64,000 bases of DNA from Paenibacillus andongensis (GTDB lineage: Bacteria > Bacillota > Bacilli > Paenibacillales > NBRC-103111), in assembly GCF_025369935.1 (NCBI RefSeq), contig NZ_CP104467.1, positions 2,115,001 to 2,179,000 of the forward strand, read 5' to 3'. The notes under the pieces were generated by a model. The model was not told where the DNA came from. It worked only from the letters and a program-made list of their open reading frames with translations, and made no database searches. Every line of letters begins with the position of its first letter. Position 1 is the stretch's first letter. The position numbers and the translations under genes were made by a program. Of this stretch, positions 28,404-38,303 are shown piece after piece.

Positions 28404-29858
28404 ATGAGCGAAACTCCGTTAATGCTCATGAATCTCATCGGTGGTCAATGGAAAGAAGCCACTGAGGCCGAAAGCATGGAAGTTCCTAATCCGGCAACAG
28501 GAGAAACAATGGCATTCGTACCGATCTCAACCAAACGAGATATAGATGAAGCTGTTCTTGCTGCAAAGGAAGCATTTAAGACATGGAGCAAAACACCGGT
28601 GCCCAAACGTGCACGAATCCTCTTTAAGTACCAACAATTGCTTGTAGAACACTGGGATGAATTGGCTACCTTGATTACCAAAGAAAATGGAAAAAGCTAC
28701 GAGGAAGCCTACGGTGAAGTACAACGTGGGATCGAGAATGTTGAATTTGCGGCTGGGGCGCCAACGCTTATGATGGGAACGCAACTTTCGGATATCGCAA
28801 CAGGTCTGGATTCCGCAATGTACCGTTACCCGGTCGGAGTCGTAGCGGGAATCACGCCATTTAATTTTCCGATGATGGTCCCGACTTGGATGTTCCCTAT
28901 GGCTATTGCATGCGGAAATACATTTATTTTAAAACCATCAGAACGTACTCCTTTAACCGCGATTCGCTTGGCTGAGTTATTTTCTCAAGCTGGACTTCCA
29001 GATGGAGTGTTAAACATCGTTCATGGAGCCCACGATTGTGTAAATGGTTTGTTAGAACACACTGATATTAAAGCAATTTCCTTCGTCGGCTCACAACCTG
29101 TAGCGAAATATGTGTATGAAACTGCTGCTGCTTATGGAAAAAGGGTTCAGGCGTTGGCGGGTGCCAAAAATCACTCCATTATTATGCCGGATGCGAACTT
29201 AGATGATGCAGTAAAAGGAATTGTTAATGCTGCTTTTGGTTCCGCAGGGGAACGCTGCATGGCTTGTGCAGTAGCAGTAGCTATTGGTGACATTGGAGAT
29301 GCTTTGATTGAAAAGCTTCGAATTGCAGCAAACGCATTAAAAATTGGGGATGGGTTAAAGGAAGGAAGTTTTTTAGGGCCTTTGATTCGAGAGAATCATA
29401 AGCAAAAAGTTATAGATTATATCGCATCCGGCGTATCTGAAGGAGCGCAACTCGTACGAGATGGACGTTTGGATCCAGAAGCCCATGATGATGGTTTTTT
29501 CCTCGGGCCTACAATTTTTGATGAAGTAGACACTTCGATGACGATTTGGAAAGAAGAAATTTTTGGACCTGTTCTCTCCGTAATGCGTGTGAGCTCACTA
29601 GATCATGCAATCAATCTCATTAACCAATCGCAATTTGCAAATGGAGCATGTATTTACACCAATAGCGCGAATGCGATTCGGAAGTTCCGAGAGGAAGTGG
29701 ATGCTGGAATGTTGGGAGTTAATATTGGTGTACCGGCGCCGATGGCATTCTTTCCATTTTCAGGTTGGAAGGATTCCTTCTACGGAGATCTCCATGCGAA
29801 CGGGAGGGATGCTGTGGAGTTCTATACCCGTAAGAAAATGATTACAGGACGATACTAA
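28404..29858 (+). CDS. mmsA: CoA-acylating methylmalonate/malonate-semialdehyde dehydrogenase
   Basis: This 484-residue protein oxidises methylmalonate or malonate semialdehyde to propionyl- or acetyl-CoA with NAD+ and CoA. Motifs are typical of MmsA/Iol[37 protein letters not shown] and the catalytic C285 in [12 protein letters not shown] 28404 follows GGAGGG; an ATG at 28377 is in frame but lacks a site. It is followed 40 bases later by a nitronate-monooxygenase-family gene. In inositol and valine catabolism this enzyme sits with iol or bcd genes; none are here. An alternative role is disposal of malonate semialdehyde produced from 3-nitropropionate. Confidence 0.93.
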   Translation: MSETPLMLMNLIGGQWKEATEAESMEVPNPATGETMAFVPISTKRDIDEAVLAAKEAFKTWSKTPVPKRARILFKYQQLLVEHWDELATLITKENGKSYEEAYGEVQRGIENVEFAAGAPTLMMGTQLSDIATGLDSAMYRYPVGVVAGITPFNFPMMVPTWMFPMAIACGNTFILKPSERTPLTAIRLAELFSQAGLPDGVLNIVHGAHDCVNGLLEHTDIKAISFVGSQPVAKYVYETAAAYGKRVQALAGAKNHSIIMPDANLDDAVKGIVNAAFGSAGERCMACAVAVAIGDIGDALIEKLRIAANALKIGDGLKEGSFLGPLIRENHKQKVIDYIASGVSEGAQLVRDGRLDPEAHDDGFFLGPTIFDEVDTSMTIWKEEIFGPVLSVMRVSSLDHAINLINQSQFANGACIYTNSANAIRKFREEVDAGMLGVNIGVPAPMAFFPFSGWKDSFYGDLHANGRDAVEFYTRKKMITGRY

Positions 29859-29898
29859 TTGCGTGTTCTAAATAAATTAATGGAAAGGGATGAAACCA

Positions 29899-30870
29899 AT
29901 GAAAAAATGGGAGACAGCCCTAACGAAAAGATTGAATATTCAGTTTCCAATTGTTTTAGCCCCTATGGCAAGAATCTCAGGTGGAAAACTAGCTGCGGCA
30001 GTATCCGAGGCAGGAGGTGTGGGTATTGTCGGTGGAGGTTATGGTGACGAGAAAAGTCTCTCAATTGAATTGGAAATTGTAGCAAATGGGACTAATCATC
30101 CTTGGGGTGTTGGATTTATCACTTGGTCACTCTCCCTCAAATCGTTTCTTTTAGACATTGCTCTTGAATATGACCCGCATATCCTTTTTCTTTCCTTCGG
30201 AGATATTCGCCCATTTGCTTCAAAAATTAAAAAGGCGGGTAAGCTGCTTGTCTGTCAAGTGCAGAATATTGATGATGCTCTGATTGCTCGTGATGAGGGT
30301 GCTGATTTTATTGTCGCGCAAGGAATGGAAGCGGGGGGGCATTCTACAAACGATCAAGGAACTTTCTGTATAGTTCCATCTATTGTTGATGCAGTAGCAC
30401 CAACACCTGTATTGGCAGCGGGAGGAGTTTGTGACGGTCGCGGTTTAGCCGCTGCACTTATGCTTGGCGCAGACGGTGTCGTCATGGGAAGTCGATTTTA
30501 TGCCTCTGTCGAGTCTTCCGGCGATACAGAGGCAAAGTCCAGAATGATTCGCGGTAAGGGCTCCGATACCATTCGAACACCAACTTTCGATATTGCACGC
30601 GGGCTAAATTGGCCGGCACCATATAACGCGCGTGCATTAAAAAATGAATTTACGGAATGCTGGCATAGTCGAGTCGAAGAGATGCAGCTGCAATTGAACG
30701 AAGTACAGGTTTTATATCAGAATGCTCAGACAACTAATGATTTTAATACTGCTGCCGTATTCGCAGGCCAAGGAATTGATAGGATACACAGCATTCAAAA
30801 TGCAAAAGAAGCAGTTGACAATGTTATTCTGGAAGCTAAATCTATTTTGGATAAAAAATTTTGGTCATGA
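29899..30870 (+). CDS. Nitronate monooxygenase-family FMN enzyme (NPD-like)
   Basis: This 323-residue TIM-barrel flavoprotein carries NMO/2-nitropropane-dioxygenase motifs: PIVLAPMARISGG, EAGGVGIVGGG, the catalytic-His region AQGMEAGGH and the phosphate-binding LAAGGVCDGRGL. I chose ATG 29899, 10 bases after AAAGGG; ATG 29890 is too close to it. It follows mmsA closely and its 3' end overlaps the convergent LysR gene by 6 bases. It differs from the class I enzyme at 40030 and may be a class II or related oxidase, or an enoyl-reductase relative. The pairing with mmsA suggests its product is a semialdehyde. Confidence 0.85.
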   Translation: MKKWETALTKRLNIQFPIVLAPMARISGGKLAAAVSEAGGVGIVGGGYGDEKSLSIELEIVANGTNHPWGVGFITWSLSLKSFLLDIALEYDPHILFLSFGDIRPFASKIKKAGKLLVCQVQNIDDALIARDEGADFIVAQGMEAGGHSTNDQGTFCIVPSIVDAVAPTPVLAAGGVCDGRGLAAALMLGADGVVMGSRFYASVESSGDTEAKSRMIRGKGSDTIRTPTFDIARGLNWPAPYNARALKNEFTECWHSRVEEMQLQLNEVQVLYQNAQTTNDFNTAAVFAGQGIDRIHSIQNAKEAVDNVILEAKSILDKKFWS

Positions 30871-31764
30871 TTTTAGTTCCATAGGCATGGAGGTATCAAC
30901 GGTCTCTGATTGAGAATTAAACTTAACTGTCTCGATGAATTTTGCTAATGCCGACGATATATACCCATCTTTACGCCGTACTAAAACTGTGGGTACTTTG
31001 CCAAATTCATCAGGAATTTTATTCACAGCAAGCTGAAATCTTCCTTTATCGACGACGTTTCTTGGAACTAATGAAACGCCAAGTCCCGCAGCGGCGCATC
31101 CCAGAATCCCATCGAGCGTACCGAGTTCAATTACATGTTTGGATTGAAGCCCTGTATGATTTAAATACTGTTCAAGTCGTTTGCGGTAGGAGCATCCTTC
31201 TCGAAATACCAGAGCAGTGGGCTGGTCCCTCATCATTGTGGGGTTCATACTGTTCAAGCTGGAAACCAGCACAAGTTCCTCTTGAATAACTGCCACTTCT
31301 TCGAGAGATGGGTGATTTACTGGACCCGCAACTAAAGCCGCCTCAATATGGTAGTTTAAGACAGAATCAATTAACTGTTCTGTTGGGCCTGTCGACAAGA
31401 AAAACTCTACATCTGGGAATGCTTCATGGTATTTTGCTAAGATCGTTGGTAAACGGGTGGCTGTTGTTGTCTCCATAGCTCCTATTCGAAGTGAACCGCT
31501 TGGCGTCTCCGAATCTTGTATCGCATATTCTGCTTCGTTGTATAGGTGTAAAATTTTTTCGGCGTATTTTAGCAGCTTTTCTCCGCTTGATGTCATCGTC
31601 AATCTACGCGGGAGCCGATGAAACAACGTTGTGCCGAGTTTGTTCTCCATATGCTGAATGCGAGCAGTAATATTCGATTGAACGTAATCTAATTGTTCCG
31701 CTGCTCTAGTCATACTACCCGTTTTAGCCACTGTCGCAAAAATGGTCAAGTCTCGAATATCCAC
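30865..31764 (-). CDS. LysR-family transcriptional regulator
   Basis: This 299-residue LysR protein has an N-terminal HTH (VDIRDLTIFATVAKTGSMTR) and a substrate-binding domain. I chose GTG 31764, 8 bases after AAAGGAG; the upstream ATG at 31794 would lie in its own operator. It is the same length as LysR copy A and clearly homologous. It is divergent from the ribose-type ABC operon (127-base gap) and convergent with the mmsA/NMO pair, so it probably regulates the importer and perhaps both flanks. The inducer is unknown. Confidence 0.94.
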   Translation of the reverse strand: MDIRDLTIFATVAKTGSMTRAAEQLDYVQSNITARIQHMENKLGTTLFHRLPRRLTMTSSGEKLLKYAEKILHLYNEAEYAIQDSETPSGSLRIGAMETTTATRLPTILAKYHEAFPDVEFFLSTGPTEQLIDSVLNYHIEAALVAGPVNHPSLEEVAVIQEELVLVSSLNSMNPTMMRDQPTALVFREGCSYRKRLEQYLNHTGLQSKHVIELGTLDGILGCAAAGLGVSLVPRNVVDKGRFQLAVNKIPDEFGKVPTVLVRRKDGYISSALAKFIETVKFNSQSETVDTSMPMELKS

Positions 31765-31789
31765 AAGTAACGCTCCTTTCGCAAAATGA

Positions 31790-31804
31790 ATCATTATTAA
31801 TGAT
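31790..31804. promoter_or_regulatory. Perfect 7-1-7 palindrome, candidate LysR operator
   Basis: ATCATTATTAATGAT is a perfect palindrome and contains the LysR-type T-N11-A core (T31791 to A31803). It lies 26 bases upstream of the LysR start and 88 bases upstream of the binding-protein gene, inside the divergent promoter region. Confidence 0.62.
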
Positions 31805-31891
31805 AGGTAACATCATTTAACTTCATTTTATATTATGAGAAATCCATTGTACACTAATAATTATCACCAATAGAAAAGGGGAAGATTTTCA

Positions 31892-32851
31892 ATGAAAAAA
31901 ATGATTTCAGTTGCATTAACTGCATTACTAGGTCTTAGTTTGACAGCTTGCAGCATGCAGCCAACTGCATCGCCTGCTAATTCTTCTGCTCCAACGAAAA
32001 CGCCTACAAAGAAGATCGGTTTCTTAGTACCAACTCTTCAAGGTGAATTTTTTATCAATCTGGTTAAAGATGTCTCTGATAAGCTTAAAGAAAAAGGTTA
32101 TACCGTTGAAGCTACTTCTTTTGACTCTGATTCAAGTAAAGAAATTTCTGCTATTGAAAACTATACGGTAGCCAATGTTGATGAAATCATTGTCATGTTG
32201 CAAGACGATGCCGCCAGCGAAGCAATGAAAGCAGCAATGGATAAGGGAATCAAGATTTTTGCTGTAGGTAAAGAAACAAAATTTTATGATTTTCTAGAGG
32301 TTGCTGATAATACTCAAGTAGGAAACAATATTGCTGAAATGGCGGCTGATTATGTTAAACAAAAATTTAATGGAAAAACACAAATTGGAGTTATGACGAA
32401 TACCAAGAATACAGATTTGACATTGAGATCCAATGGAATCGTGGACACCCTTCAGAAGCTTCTTCCGGACAGTACGATCGTTATGAAGCAGGAGGCTATC
32501 AATGTTGGTGAAGGAACTGCCTTTACGGAGAACCTGCTTCAGAAATATCCGGATACAAAGGTAGTTGTTGCTTATGGTGATGCAATGGCCCTGGAAGCAG
32601 TTGAAGTATTTAAAGCAGCAGGCAAGACTGGTGATGGTTTTGCTGCATTCGGAGCCGACGCAACGAAGCAGGGATTACAAAAAATTGCTGATGGCGATAT
32701 ATTCCGAGGTACCATTGATTGGGGAAACTTTCCTACAATGACTGCCGATAATGCCTATCGCTTAGTTAACGGAGACAATTCTATGGGCAAGAAGGTTATC
32801 GTTCCAGGTATTAAAGTTACGAAGGAAAACATAAGCAAGTATGTAAAATAG
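31892..32851 (+). CDS. Ribose-type (CUT2) sugar-binding lipoprotein
   Basis: This 319-residue protein has a lipoprotein signal ending in the lipobox LTAC and a Ser/Pro/Thr linker, then a periplasmic-binding-protein-like fold with KIGFLVPTLQGEFF, ENYTVANVDEIIVM and VVVAYGDAMALEAVEVFKAA. These place it with RbsB, ChvE or inositol-binding proteins. ATG 31892 follows AAAAGGGGAAG. It heads a complete CUT2 importer (binding protein, double ATPase, permease). The ligand is unlikely to be settled by sequence; ribose, inositol, galactose or a glycoside are all possible. Confidence 0.93.
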   Translation: MKKMISVALTALLGLSLTACSMQPTASPANSSAPTKTPTKKIGFLVPTLQGEFFINLVKDVSDKLKEKGYTVEATSFDSDSSKEISAIENYTVANVDEIIVMLQDDAASEAMKAAMDKGIKIFAVGKETKFYDFLEVADNTQVGNNIAEMAADYVKQKFNGKTQIGVMTNTKNTDLTLRSNGIVDTLQKLLPDSTIVMKQEAINVGEGTAFTENLLQKYPDTKVVVAYGDAMALEAVEVFKAAGKTGDGFAAFGADATKQGLQKIADGDIFRGTIDWGNFPTMTADNAYRLVNGDNSMGKKVIVPGIKVTKENISKYVK

Positions 32852-32871
32852 TAAGAAAGGAGGCTTAACAA

Positions 32872-34371
32872 TTGGAAGAACAGATGGTGTTAAGCATTGA
32901 AAATATATGTAAATCTTATCCTGGTGTGAAGGCACTAGACAATGTATCCATTGATTTTGCCAAGGGTGAAGTACATGCGATTGTAGGTGAGAATGGTGCC
33001 GGAAAATCGACCTTGATGAAAATCATTTCCGGTGCAATTGCTCCAGATAGCGGCACAATCATGATTAATGGAAAAAAGCATAAAGCTATGGAACCGCAAT
33101 TTGCAAAAGAAAACGGTGTAGAAGTCATTTATCAAGAGTTTACATTAGTTCCATCTCTTTCAGCTGCGGATAATGTGTTTTTGGGCGAGAAAAAATTCGG
33201 GGCTTTTGTTGTAGATGATCATGCACGAAGAAAACGTGCTGCTGAGATTTTTAAACAACTGAAGGTGAACATTGATCCGACTAAACCTGTTCGTGACCTT
33301 TCTCCTGCATATCAGCAGATTGTTGAAATTGCAAAGGCTGTTAGCAGAGAAGTTAAAGTACTTATCATGGACGAGCCAACGGCACCCTTAACTGTATCGG
33401 AAGTGGATATGTTATTTGATATCGTTCGAGATTTAAAATCTAAGGGAGTTACCATTATTTATATCAGCCACCGGTTAGAAGAACTGTTTGAAATTGCAGA
33501 TAAAGTAACGATTATGAGGGATGGCACTTATATTGATACAAAAAATATTTCCGATACAAGCCGCAGAGAATTAGTTTCGTTAATGGCAGGTCGTGATTTA
33601 ATTGAAAGTTATCCTGAACGAAGTAAAGATATTGGCGGAGAAGCTTTGCGGGTAGAACATTTGAGCGGTAATGGAGTGGAAAATATTAATTTTTCACTCC
33701 ATAAGGGAGAAATTCTCGGTTTTGCCGGATTAGTTGGCGCAGGTCGTTCAGAGTTGATGCAGTTAATATACGGTGCTGCTCGCTGTACCCATGGAAAAAT
33801 ATTTTTGAATGGCAAGGAAGAGAAAATCAAATCACCAGGAGATGCCATTGCAAAGGGAATTGGACTTATTCCTGAAGATCGAAAAAAATCTGGAGCGTTT
33901 TTATCGATGTCCATTCAATGGAATACGGTCATTAATTCTATTAAAAGTATTAGTCGATTTGGAGTTGTTGATACAAAAAAAGAGTTGGAACTTTCTCAGT
34001 ATTACAAAAATAAATTCCAGATAAAAGCTCCCACACTTCTGACGCATGTAGGTACCCTAAGTGGGGGTAATCAACAAAAAGTTGTCATTGCAAAAACGAT
34101 GGCTGCGCAAACACAAGTCATTATTTTTGACGAACCTACTCGCGGGATCGATGTACAGGCAAAACAAGAAATATATAAATTAATGAATGAACTTGCAAGT
34201 TCAGGAATTGCCATTATTATCGTATCTTCAGAGATGCCGGAGTTAATTGGTATGAGCGACCGTATCGTAGTTATTGCAGAGGGTAAACAAACGGGTATTC
34301 TTTCAAAAGAGGAATTTGATCAAACTAAAATTTTGGATCTTGCATCAGGTGGGGAGCAGCACGCTTCTTAA
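32872..34371 (+). CDS. CUT2 sugar ABC transporter ATPase (RbsA/MglA type)
   Basis: This 499-residue cytoplasmic protein has two nucleotide-binding domains. The first has Walker A GENGAGKST, a degenerate signature region and Walker B LIMDEPTAPL. The second has the usual degenerate Walker A (GLVGAGRSE), signature LSGGNQQK and Walker B IIFDEPTRGID. TTG 32872 follows AAAGGAGG by 8 bases. It energises the importer formed with the flanking binding protein and permease. Length and layout are standard for the family. Confidence 0.96.
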   Translation: MEEQMVLSIENICKSYPGVKALDNVSIDFAKGEVHAIVGENGAGKSTLMKIISGAIAPDSGTIMINGKKHKAMEPQFAKENGVEVIYQEFTLVPSLSAADNVFLGEKKFGAFVVDDHARRKRAAEIFKQLKVNIDPTKPVRDLSPAYQQIVEIAKAVSREVKVLIMDEPTAPLTVSEVDMLFDIVRDLKSKGVTIIYISHRLEELFEIADKVTIMRDGTYIDTKNISDTSRRELVSLMAGRDLIESYPERSKDIGGEALRVEHLSGNGVENINFSLHKGEILGFAGLVGAGRSELMQLIYGAARCTHGKIFLNGKEEKIKSPGDAIAKGIGLIPEDRKKSGAFLSMSIQWNTVINSIKSISRFGVVDTKKELELSQYYKNKFQIKAPTLLTHVGTLSGGNQQKVVIAKTMAAQTQVIIFDEPTRGIDVQAKQEIYKLMNELASSGIAIIIVSSEMPELIGMSDRIVVIAEGKQTGILSKEEFDQTKILDLASGGEQHAS

Positions 34372-34402
34372 TACGCATAAGGGAACTAAAGGGGAGTATT
34401 AT

Positions 34403-35365
34403 ATGAACTTTTATCAAATATACAAAAAATATGGCATATATATTGTGTTAATGTTTGTTCTAGCTTTTTTTGGCTCTTTTTCTCCACATTTCATGAGTGT
34501 AGATAATGTAATGAATATATTACGTCAAGTATCCATGTTTGGCATCGTTGTCGTTGGTGTTACATTTGTCATGATTTCCGGTGGTATGGATCTTTCTGTC
34601 GGCGGGCAAATGGCGGTAACGGGTATGATTGTCGGTAATCTGATGGTTAAGATGGGTATAGGTATAGTACCAGCTTGTATTTTAGGTATTATTATTGGGA
34701 CATTAATAGGGGCCATTAATGGGTTAATATCGGTAAAATTCAACATTCTTCCAATCATAGTGACACTGGGTACAATGTTGGCGTTACAGGGTCTAGCTTT
34801 CGTTATTACTAAAGGAATCCCTGTTTTCGGGCTTCCTCGCGGGTTTGCCATGCTTGGTCAAGGATACTTTGGACCCATTCCAATACCAGTCATTATTTTT
34901 GTAATCGTTATAGCAGTCGCTTGGTTTATTTTAAAGAAAACATACTTCGGACGTTACGTTTATGCTATGGGAGGGAGTCGTGAAGCGGCTCGTTTAGCGG
35001 GGATTAATATCGAAAAAATGACCTATCTTGTTTACGCACTTTGCGGATTTATAACCAGCATTGCTTCCTTAATTATGTTATCCCGTACAAATTCTGCTCA
35101 ACCAGCTGCTGGCGCATCATATCCATTTGATTGCATGACTGCAGCAGTGCTGGGGGGAATCAGCTTTGCGGGTGGTGAAGGAAAAGTAGGAGGAGCAGTT
35201 GTAGGGGTTCTGATTATTGGCATCCTAAACAATGGTCTTCAGTTAATGAATGTAGATTCTAATTGGCAGGGATTAATTAAAGGTGTTGTACTTATTGCAG
35301 CCGTTGGTGTTGATTCCATACAAAGAAGGGAAAAGAAAGTAAAACTTAAAGTTAAAGAAGCTTAA
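34403..35365 (+). CDS. CUT2 sugar ABC transporter permease (RbsC type)
   Basis: This 320-residue permease has 8-10 hydrophobic segments, the RbsC-family motif VISGGMDLSVGG and the conserved GGSREAARLAGIN loop. I chose ATG 34403 after AAAGGGGAG; the frame continues upstream into the ATPase gene without a site. It completes the importer and is followed 14 bases later by a serine hydrolase gene, suggesting co-transcription of import and hydrolysis. Confidence 0.95.
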   Translation: MNFYQIYKKYGIYIVLMFVLAFFGSFSPHFMSVDNVMNILRQVSMFGIVVVGVTFVMISGGMDLSVGGQMAVTGMIVGNLMVKMGIGIVPACILGIIIGTLIGAINGLISVKFNILPIIVTLGTMLALQGLAFVITKGIPVFGLPRGFAMLGQGYFGPIPIPVIIFVIVIAVAWFILKKTYFGRYVYAMGGSREAARLAGINIEKMTYLVYALCGFITSIASLIMLSRTNSAQPAAGASYPFDCMTAAVLGGISFAGGEGKVGGAVVGVLIIGILNNGLQLMNVDSNWQGLIKGVVLIAAVGVDSIQRREKKVKLKVKEA

Positions 35366-35379
35366 GAGGAGGTACAAAG

Positions 35380-36849
35380 ATGTATACATCTTATCCATTG
35401 CCTCGTTGCAAACCGGAAGAACAAGGAATGACATCTAGTTCAATAAATTCATTCTTACATGCAATAAAGGAGCAGAAGCTGGAATTGCATAGTTTCATGG
35501 TACTTCGACATGGTCATGTAGTGGCGGAAGGCTGGTGGAAGCCTTATAAAAAAGATAGCGTTCATCTTTTAAATTCATTGAGTAAGAGTTTTACTTCCAC
35601 AGCTATTGGCTTTGCTGTGGAAGAAGGGCTGCTGACAGTAGATGATCAAGTTATTAAATTCTTTCCCGAATTAAGTTCAGAAACATATTTAGAAAACATG
35701 GCAGCATTAAAAGTAAGACATCTGCTTTCCATGTCGACAGGTCATGACATGGATACCATTCACCAGATGAGACAAAGTGATAATTGGGCAAAAGTATTTT
35801 TTGAAATTCCACTAAAACATGAACCGGGAACAAAATTTTTATACAATTCTGGTGCTTCGTATATTCTTTCTGCAATCGTACAAAAGGTTTCTGGTCAAAC
35901 TTTGCTAGATTACTTGCAATCTCGATTATTTAAGCCGTTGGGTATTGAAAACTATACTTGGGAATCTTGTCCTAAAGGGATAACTGCAGGTGGATTCGGT
36001 TTAAGTATACGAACTGAAGATATTGCAAAATTCGGACAATTGTATTTGCAAAAAGGCAAATGGAACGGTCAGAATATCCTGCCTGCAGAATGGATAGAAC
36101 AAGCGACACAGATGCATGTTGTTAATGGGGACGATGAATGTAGTGATTGGGCTCAAGGTTACGGATTTCAATTTTGGCGCTGCCGTTATGGAGCTTATAG
36201 GGGCGACGGTGCATTTGGACAATTTTGCGTCATATTACCAGAGCAAAATGCAGTGGTAGTAACGACAGCAGGTGAAATGGATATGCAAGCTGTTTTAGAT
36301 CTTGTATGGCAATTTTTGCTGCCTGGTATGAATACAGAAGCTTCTTTAGTTGTTGAAGAAAGATGCTCGCAACTTGAGGAACTGGAAATCGAATCATCTC
36401 TCGGTAAGCATGTTTCCCCTAAAGGTGAATCTATATCGAGTAAATTATATTTGGTAGAGGAAAATTTGCTAGGAATTCGTGCTATTTCATTTGAATTTTC
36501 CTCAGATGAATGCACTTTTACGCTGCGGGATGACCAAAAAGTACAAACCGTTACTTGTGGTATAGGAAAATGGTGTGAAGGTGAACTATTTATTTCGGGT
36601 AAATTAGTAAAGATCTCTGCAAATGGTTCATGGATAAACAGCAGTAGGTTCATTATGACCTTATGCATGGTTGAACTGCCATTTTCCGATACTTTAACCT
36701 GTCACTTTGTTGGAGAGAGTGTTCAAGTGTCTACTTCACGCAATGTCTGGGTTACCCCTTTTTCGAATGCTGCACTTTTACCGACTCTTACAGGAAGCGC
36801 AACGGATGATCGTGATATGTGGTTAGGCCGCAGCGGTCGCAGAAATTGA
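35380..36849 (+). CDS. Class C beta-lactamase-family serine hydrolase/esterase
   Basis: This 489-residue protein belongs to the beta-lactamase/6-aminohexanoate-dimer hydrolase/EstB superfamily. The nucleophile is S66 in the S-x-x-K motif SLSK (K69), and the catalytic Tyr is in YNSGAS (Y155). The C-terminal 120 residues form an extra domain not needed for catalysis. There is no signal peptide, so it acts on imported substrates. ATG 35380 follows AAGAGGAGG. It shares its plan and N-terminal sequence with the gene at 45071-46537. Beside a sugar importer, an esterase or amidase acting on acylated sugars is plausible, but the substrate is unknown. Confidence 0.9.
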   Translation: MYTSYPLPRCKPEEQGMTSSSINSFLHAIKEQKLELHSFMVLRHGHVVAEGWWKPYKKDSVHLLNSLSKSFTSTAIGFAVEEGLLTVDDQVIKFFPELSSETYLENMAALKVRHLLSMSTGHDMDTIHQMRQSDNWAKVFFEIPLKHEPGTKFLYNSGASYILSAIVQKVSGQTLLDYLQSRLFKPLGIENYTWESCPKGITAGGFGLSIRTEDIAKFGQLYLQKGKWNGQNILPAEWIEQATQMHVVNGDDECSDWAQGYGFQFWRCRYGAYRGDGAFGQFCVILPEQNAVVVTTAGEMDMQAVLDLVWQFLLPGMNTEASLVVEERCSQLEELEIESSLGKHVSPKGESISSKLYLVEENLLGIRAISFEFSSDECTFTLRDDQKVQTVTCGIGKWCEGELFISGKLVKISANGSWINSSRFIMTLCMVELPFSDTLTCHFVGESVQVSTSRNVWVTPFSNAALLPTLTGSATDDRDMWLGRSGRRN

Positions 36850-36910
36850 ACCTAAGTGCCGATTTTCAGATTTCTTAGAGTGGTTCGTTTACAGTAGGGG
36901 GTAATAGCAA

Positions 36911-37771
36911 ATGGGATTAGGTAATGGAGATCAAAAGTTGTTAATCATCAATGCGGACGATTTCGGAATGTGTTGCAGTACGAATCAAGCGATTGAAACC
37001 TTATTCGAAGAAAAAGCCATCACTTCTTCTTCGCTTATGATGACATGTCCTTGGATGACTCAAGCAGCAAACTTGGCTAATACACATCGTTTCGACGTAG
37101 GAGTTCACTTGACGTTTACGAGTGAATGGAAGGATTACAAGTGGGGGCCGATTTCATCATTTGCACATCCTGTTCCTTTTGTCGACGAGTTTGGGAATTT
37201 TCCCGAGGACGTATCCCCGATCGGATTGGCGATTGTGGATGACATTAAACAGGAATGCATTGCACAAATCGAATGTGCGCTGCTGATGGGTGTTGATGTC
37301 ACACATTTGGATATTCACATGTTGAGTCTGCAAATTGGTTCTGCAGAGCCCTTCATGAGTACTGTTATTGAACTTTGTGCGAATTATGGATTACCGCTTA
37401 GGATGCCGAGACAACCAAGTGCGCCGATTCCACACAATGAGAAATTGATTCGTTTAGCGGACACCAAGGGTGTCAAATTACCTGATCATGTGGTAGTCCT
37501 ACCGTTTCAATTGCCAAGCAAGGCACAAAGATACAGTTTTGTCATTGAATATGTTTCAGAGTGCCTACGCAATCTTAAGCCTGGAATCACGGAAATCGTT
37601 TTTCATCCATCCGTCGAATCTAATGAGCTGAGAGCCATCACCGACACGTGGGAAATAAGGCATTTCGAGTATATGGTATTTCGTGAACCACTTATTCAAT
37701 CCATCATCCGCGAACAAAATATCCAACTCATTGGTTGGAAAGAATTGCGTAGTCTGCAACGGGGTGATTAA
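36911..37771 (+). CDS. YdjC/ChbG-family carbohydrate deacetylase
   Basis: This 286-residue protein has the family signature NADDFGM (D16/D17, metal binding), a second metal His in VGVHLTFT (H66) and THLDIH. ChbG removes an N-acetyl group from chitooligosaccharides; other members act on varied acylated sugars. The third motif reads DIHM instead of the usual DSHMH, a small deviation. ATG 36911 follows TAGGGGG. It lies 61 bases after the esterase and is probably the last gene of the importer operon. The substrate is likely a modified sugar brought in by the upstream transporter. Confidence 0.88.
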   Translation: MGLGNGDQKLLIINADDFGMCCSTNQAIETLFEEKAITSSSLMMTCPWMTQAANLANTHRFDVGVHLTFTSEWKDYKWGPISSFAHPVPFVDEFGNFPEDVSPIGLAIVDDIKQECIAQIECALLMGVDVTHLDIHMLSLQIGSAEPFMSTVIELCANYGLPLRMPRQPSAPIPHNEKLIRLADTKGVKLPDHVVVLPFQLPSKAQRYSFVIEYVSECLRNLKPGITEIVFHPSVESNELRAITDTWEIRHFEYMVFREPLIQSIIREQNIQLIGWKELRSLQRGD

Positions 37772-37887
37772 AAAAATCAAGAGAGTTCCATGTTCCCAAA
37801 CCTTATCAATAGGTATCCGTATGGAACAAGACCTAGTGCGGCAAAGAAGTAGCCAAACTAAAAGTTGGGAATGCGATAAGGAATAAG

Positions 37888-38124
37888 GCTATTTCTTTGT
37901 CTACCATACCGAATTGACTAACGTCCAACTCGATATGGCGATCAAGCAGGAAGAAACATTTGGGCCGGTCGCTCCAATCATTAGTTTTAAGACCCTGGAG
38001 GAAGCTGTAGAAATTGCGAATAGTACTCCGTATGGACTTGCAGCCTATTTCTTCAGAAATAACTATAATTGAAGGTATCGAACCATATTTGGAAACAAAA
38101 TATTTATCGATTGGAAACTTATAA
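37888..38124 (+). pseudogene. Succinate-semialdehyde dehydrogenase (gabD-like) 3' remnant
   Basis: The first part encodes a typical aldehyde dehydrogenase stretch ([28 protein letters not shown]) and runs into a stop near 38071. The following bases, in the next frame, encode EGIEPYLETKYLSIGNL, the family C-terminus. About 60 codons between the parts are missing and there is no start. This is a decayed fragment; the mmsA gene 8 kb away is a different subfamily. Confidence 0.88.
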
Positions 38125-38178
38125 AAATCAATTTGGTCCTTACAATCAAGTGGGTGATTCATTATTGATTTCTGTGGG

Positions 38179-38207
38179 GAGAGCCACTCCGGTAGGGAGT
38201 GGCTCTC
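38179..38207 (+). terminator. 12-bp hairpin terminator
   Basis: GAGAGCCACTCC (38179-38190) pairs with GGAGTGGCTCTC (38196-38207) around GGTAG, followed by TTCGTATTT. It may once have terminated the gabD-like gene and now insulates the LysR remnant. Confidence 0.75.
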
Positions 38208-38303
38208 TTCGTATTTAGATCAGTTGCGCATTACGTTTACGCATCGCAATGCTCGAAGCTAAGATTTGTTTCCTTTATCGGAAATATTAGTCCTCCTATA
38301 CCT

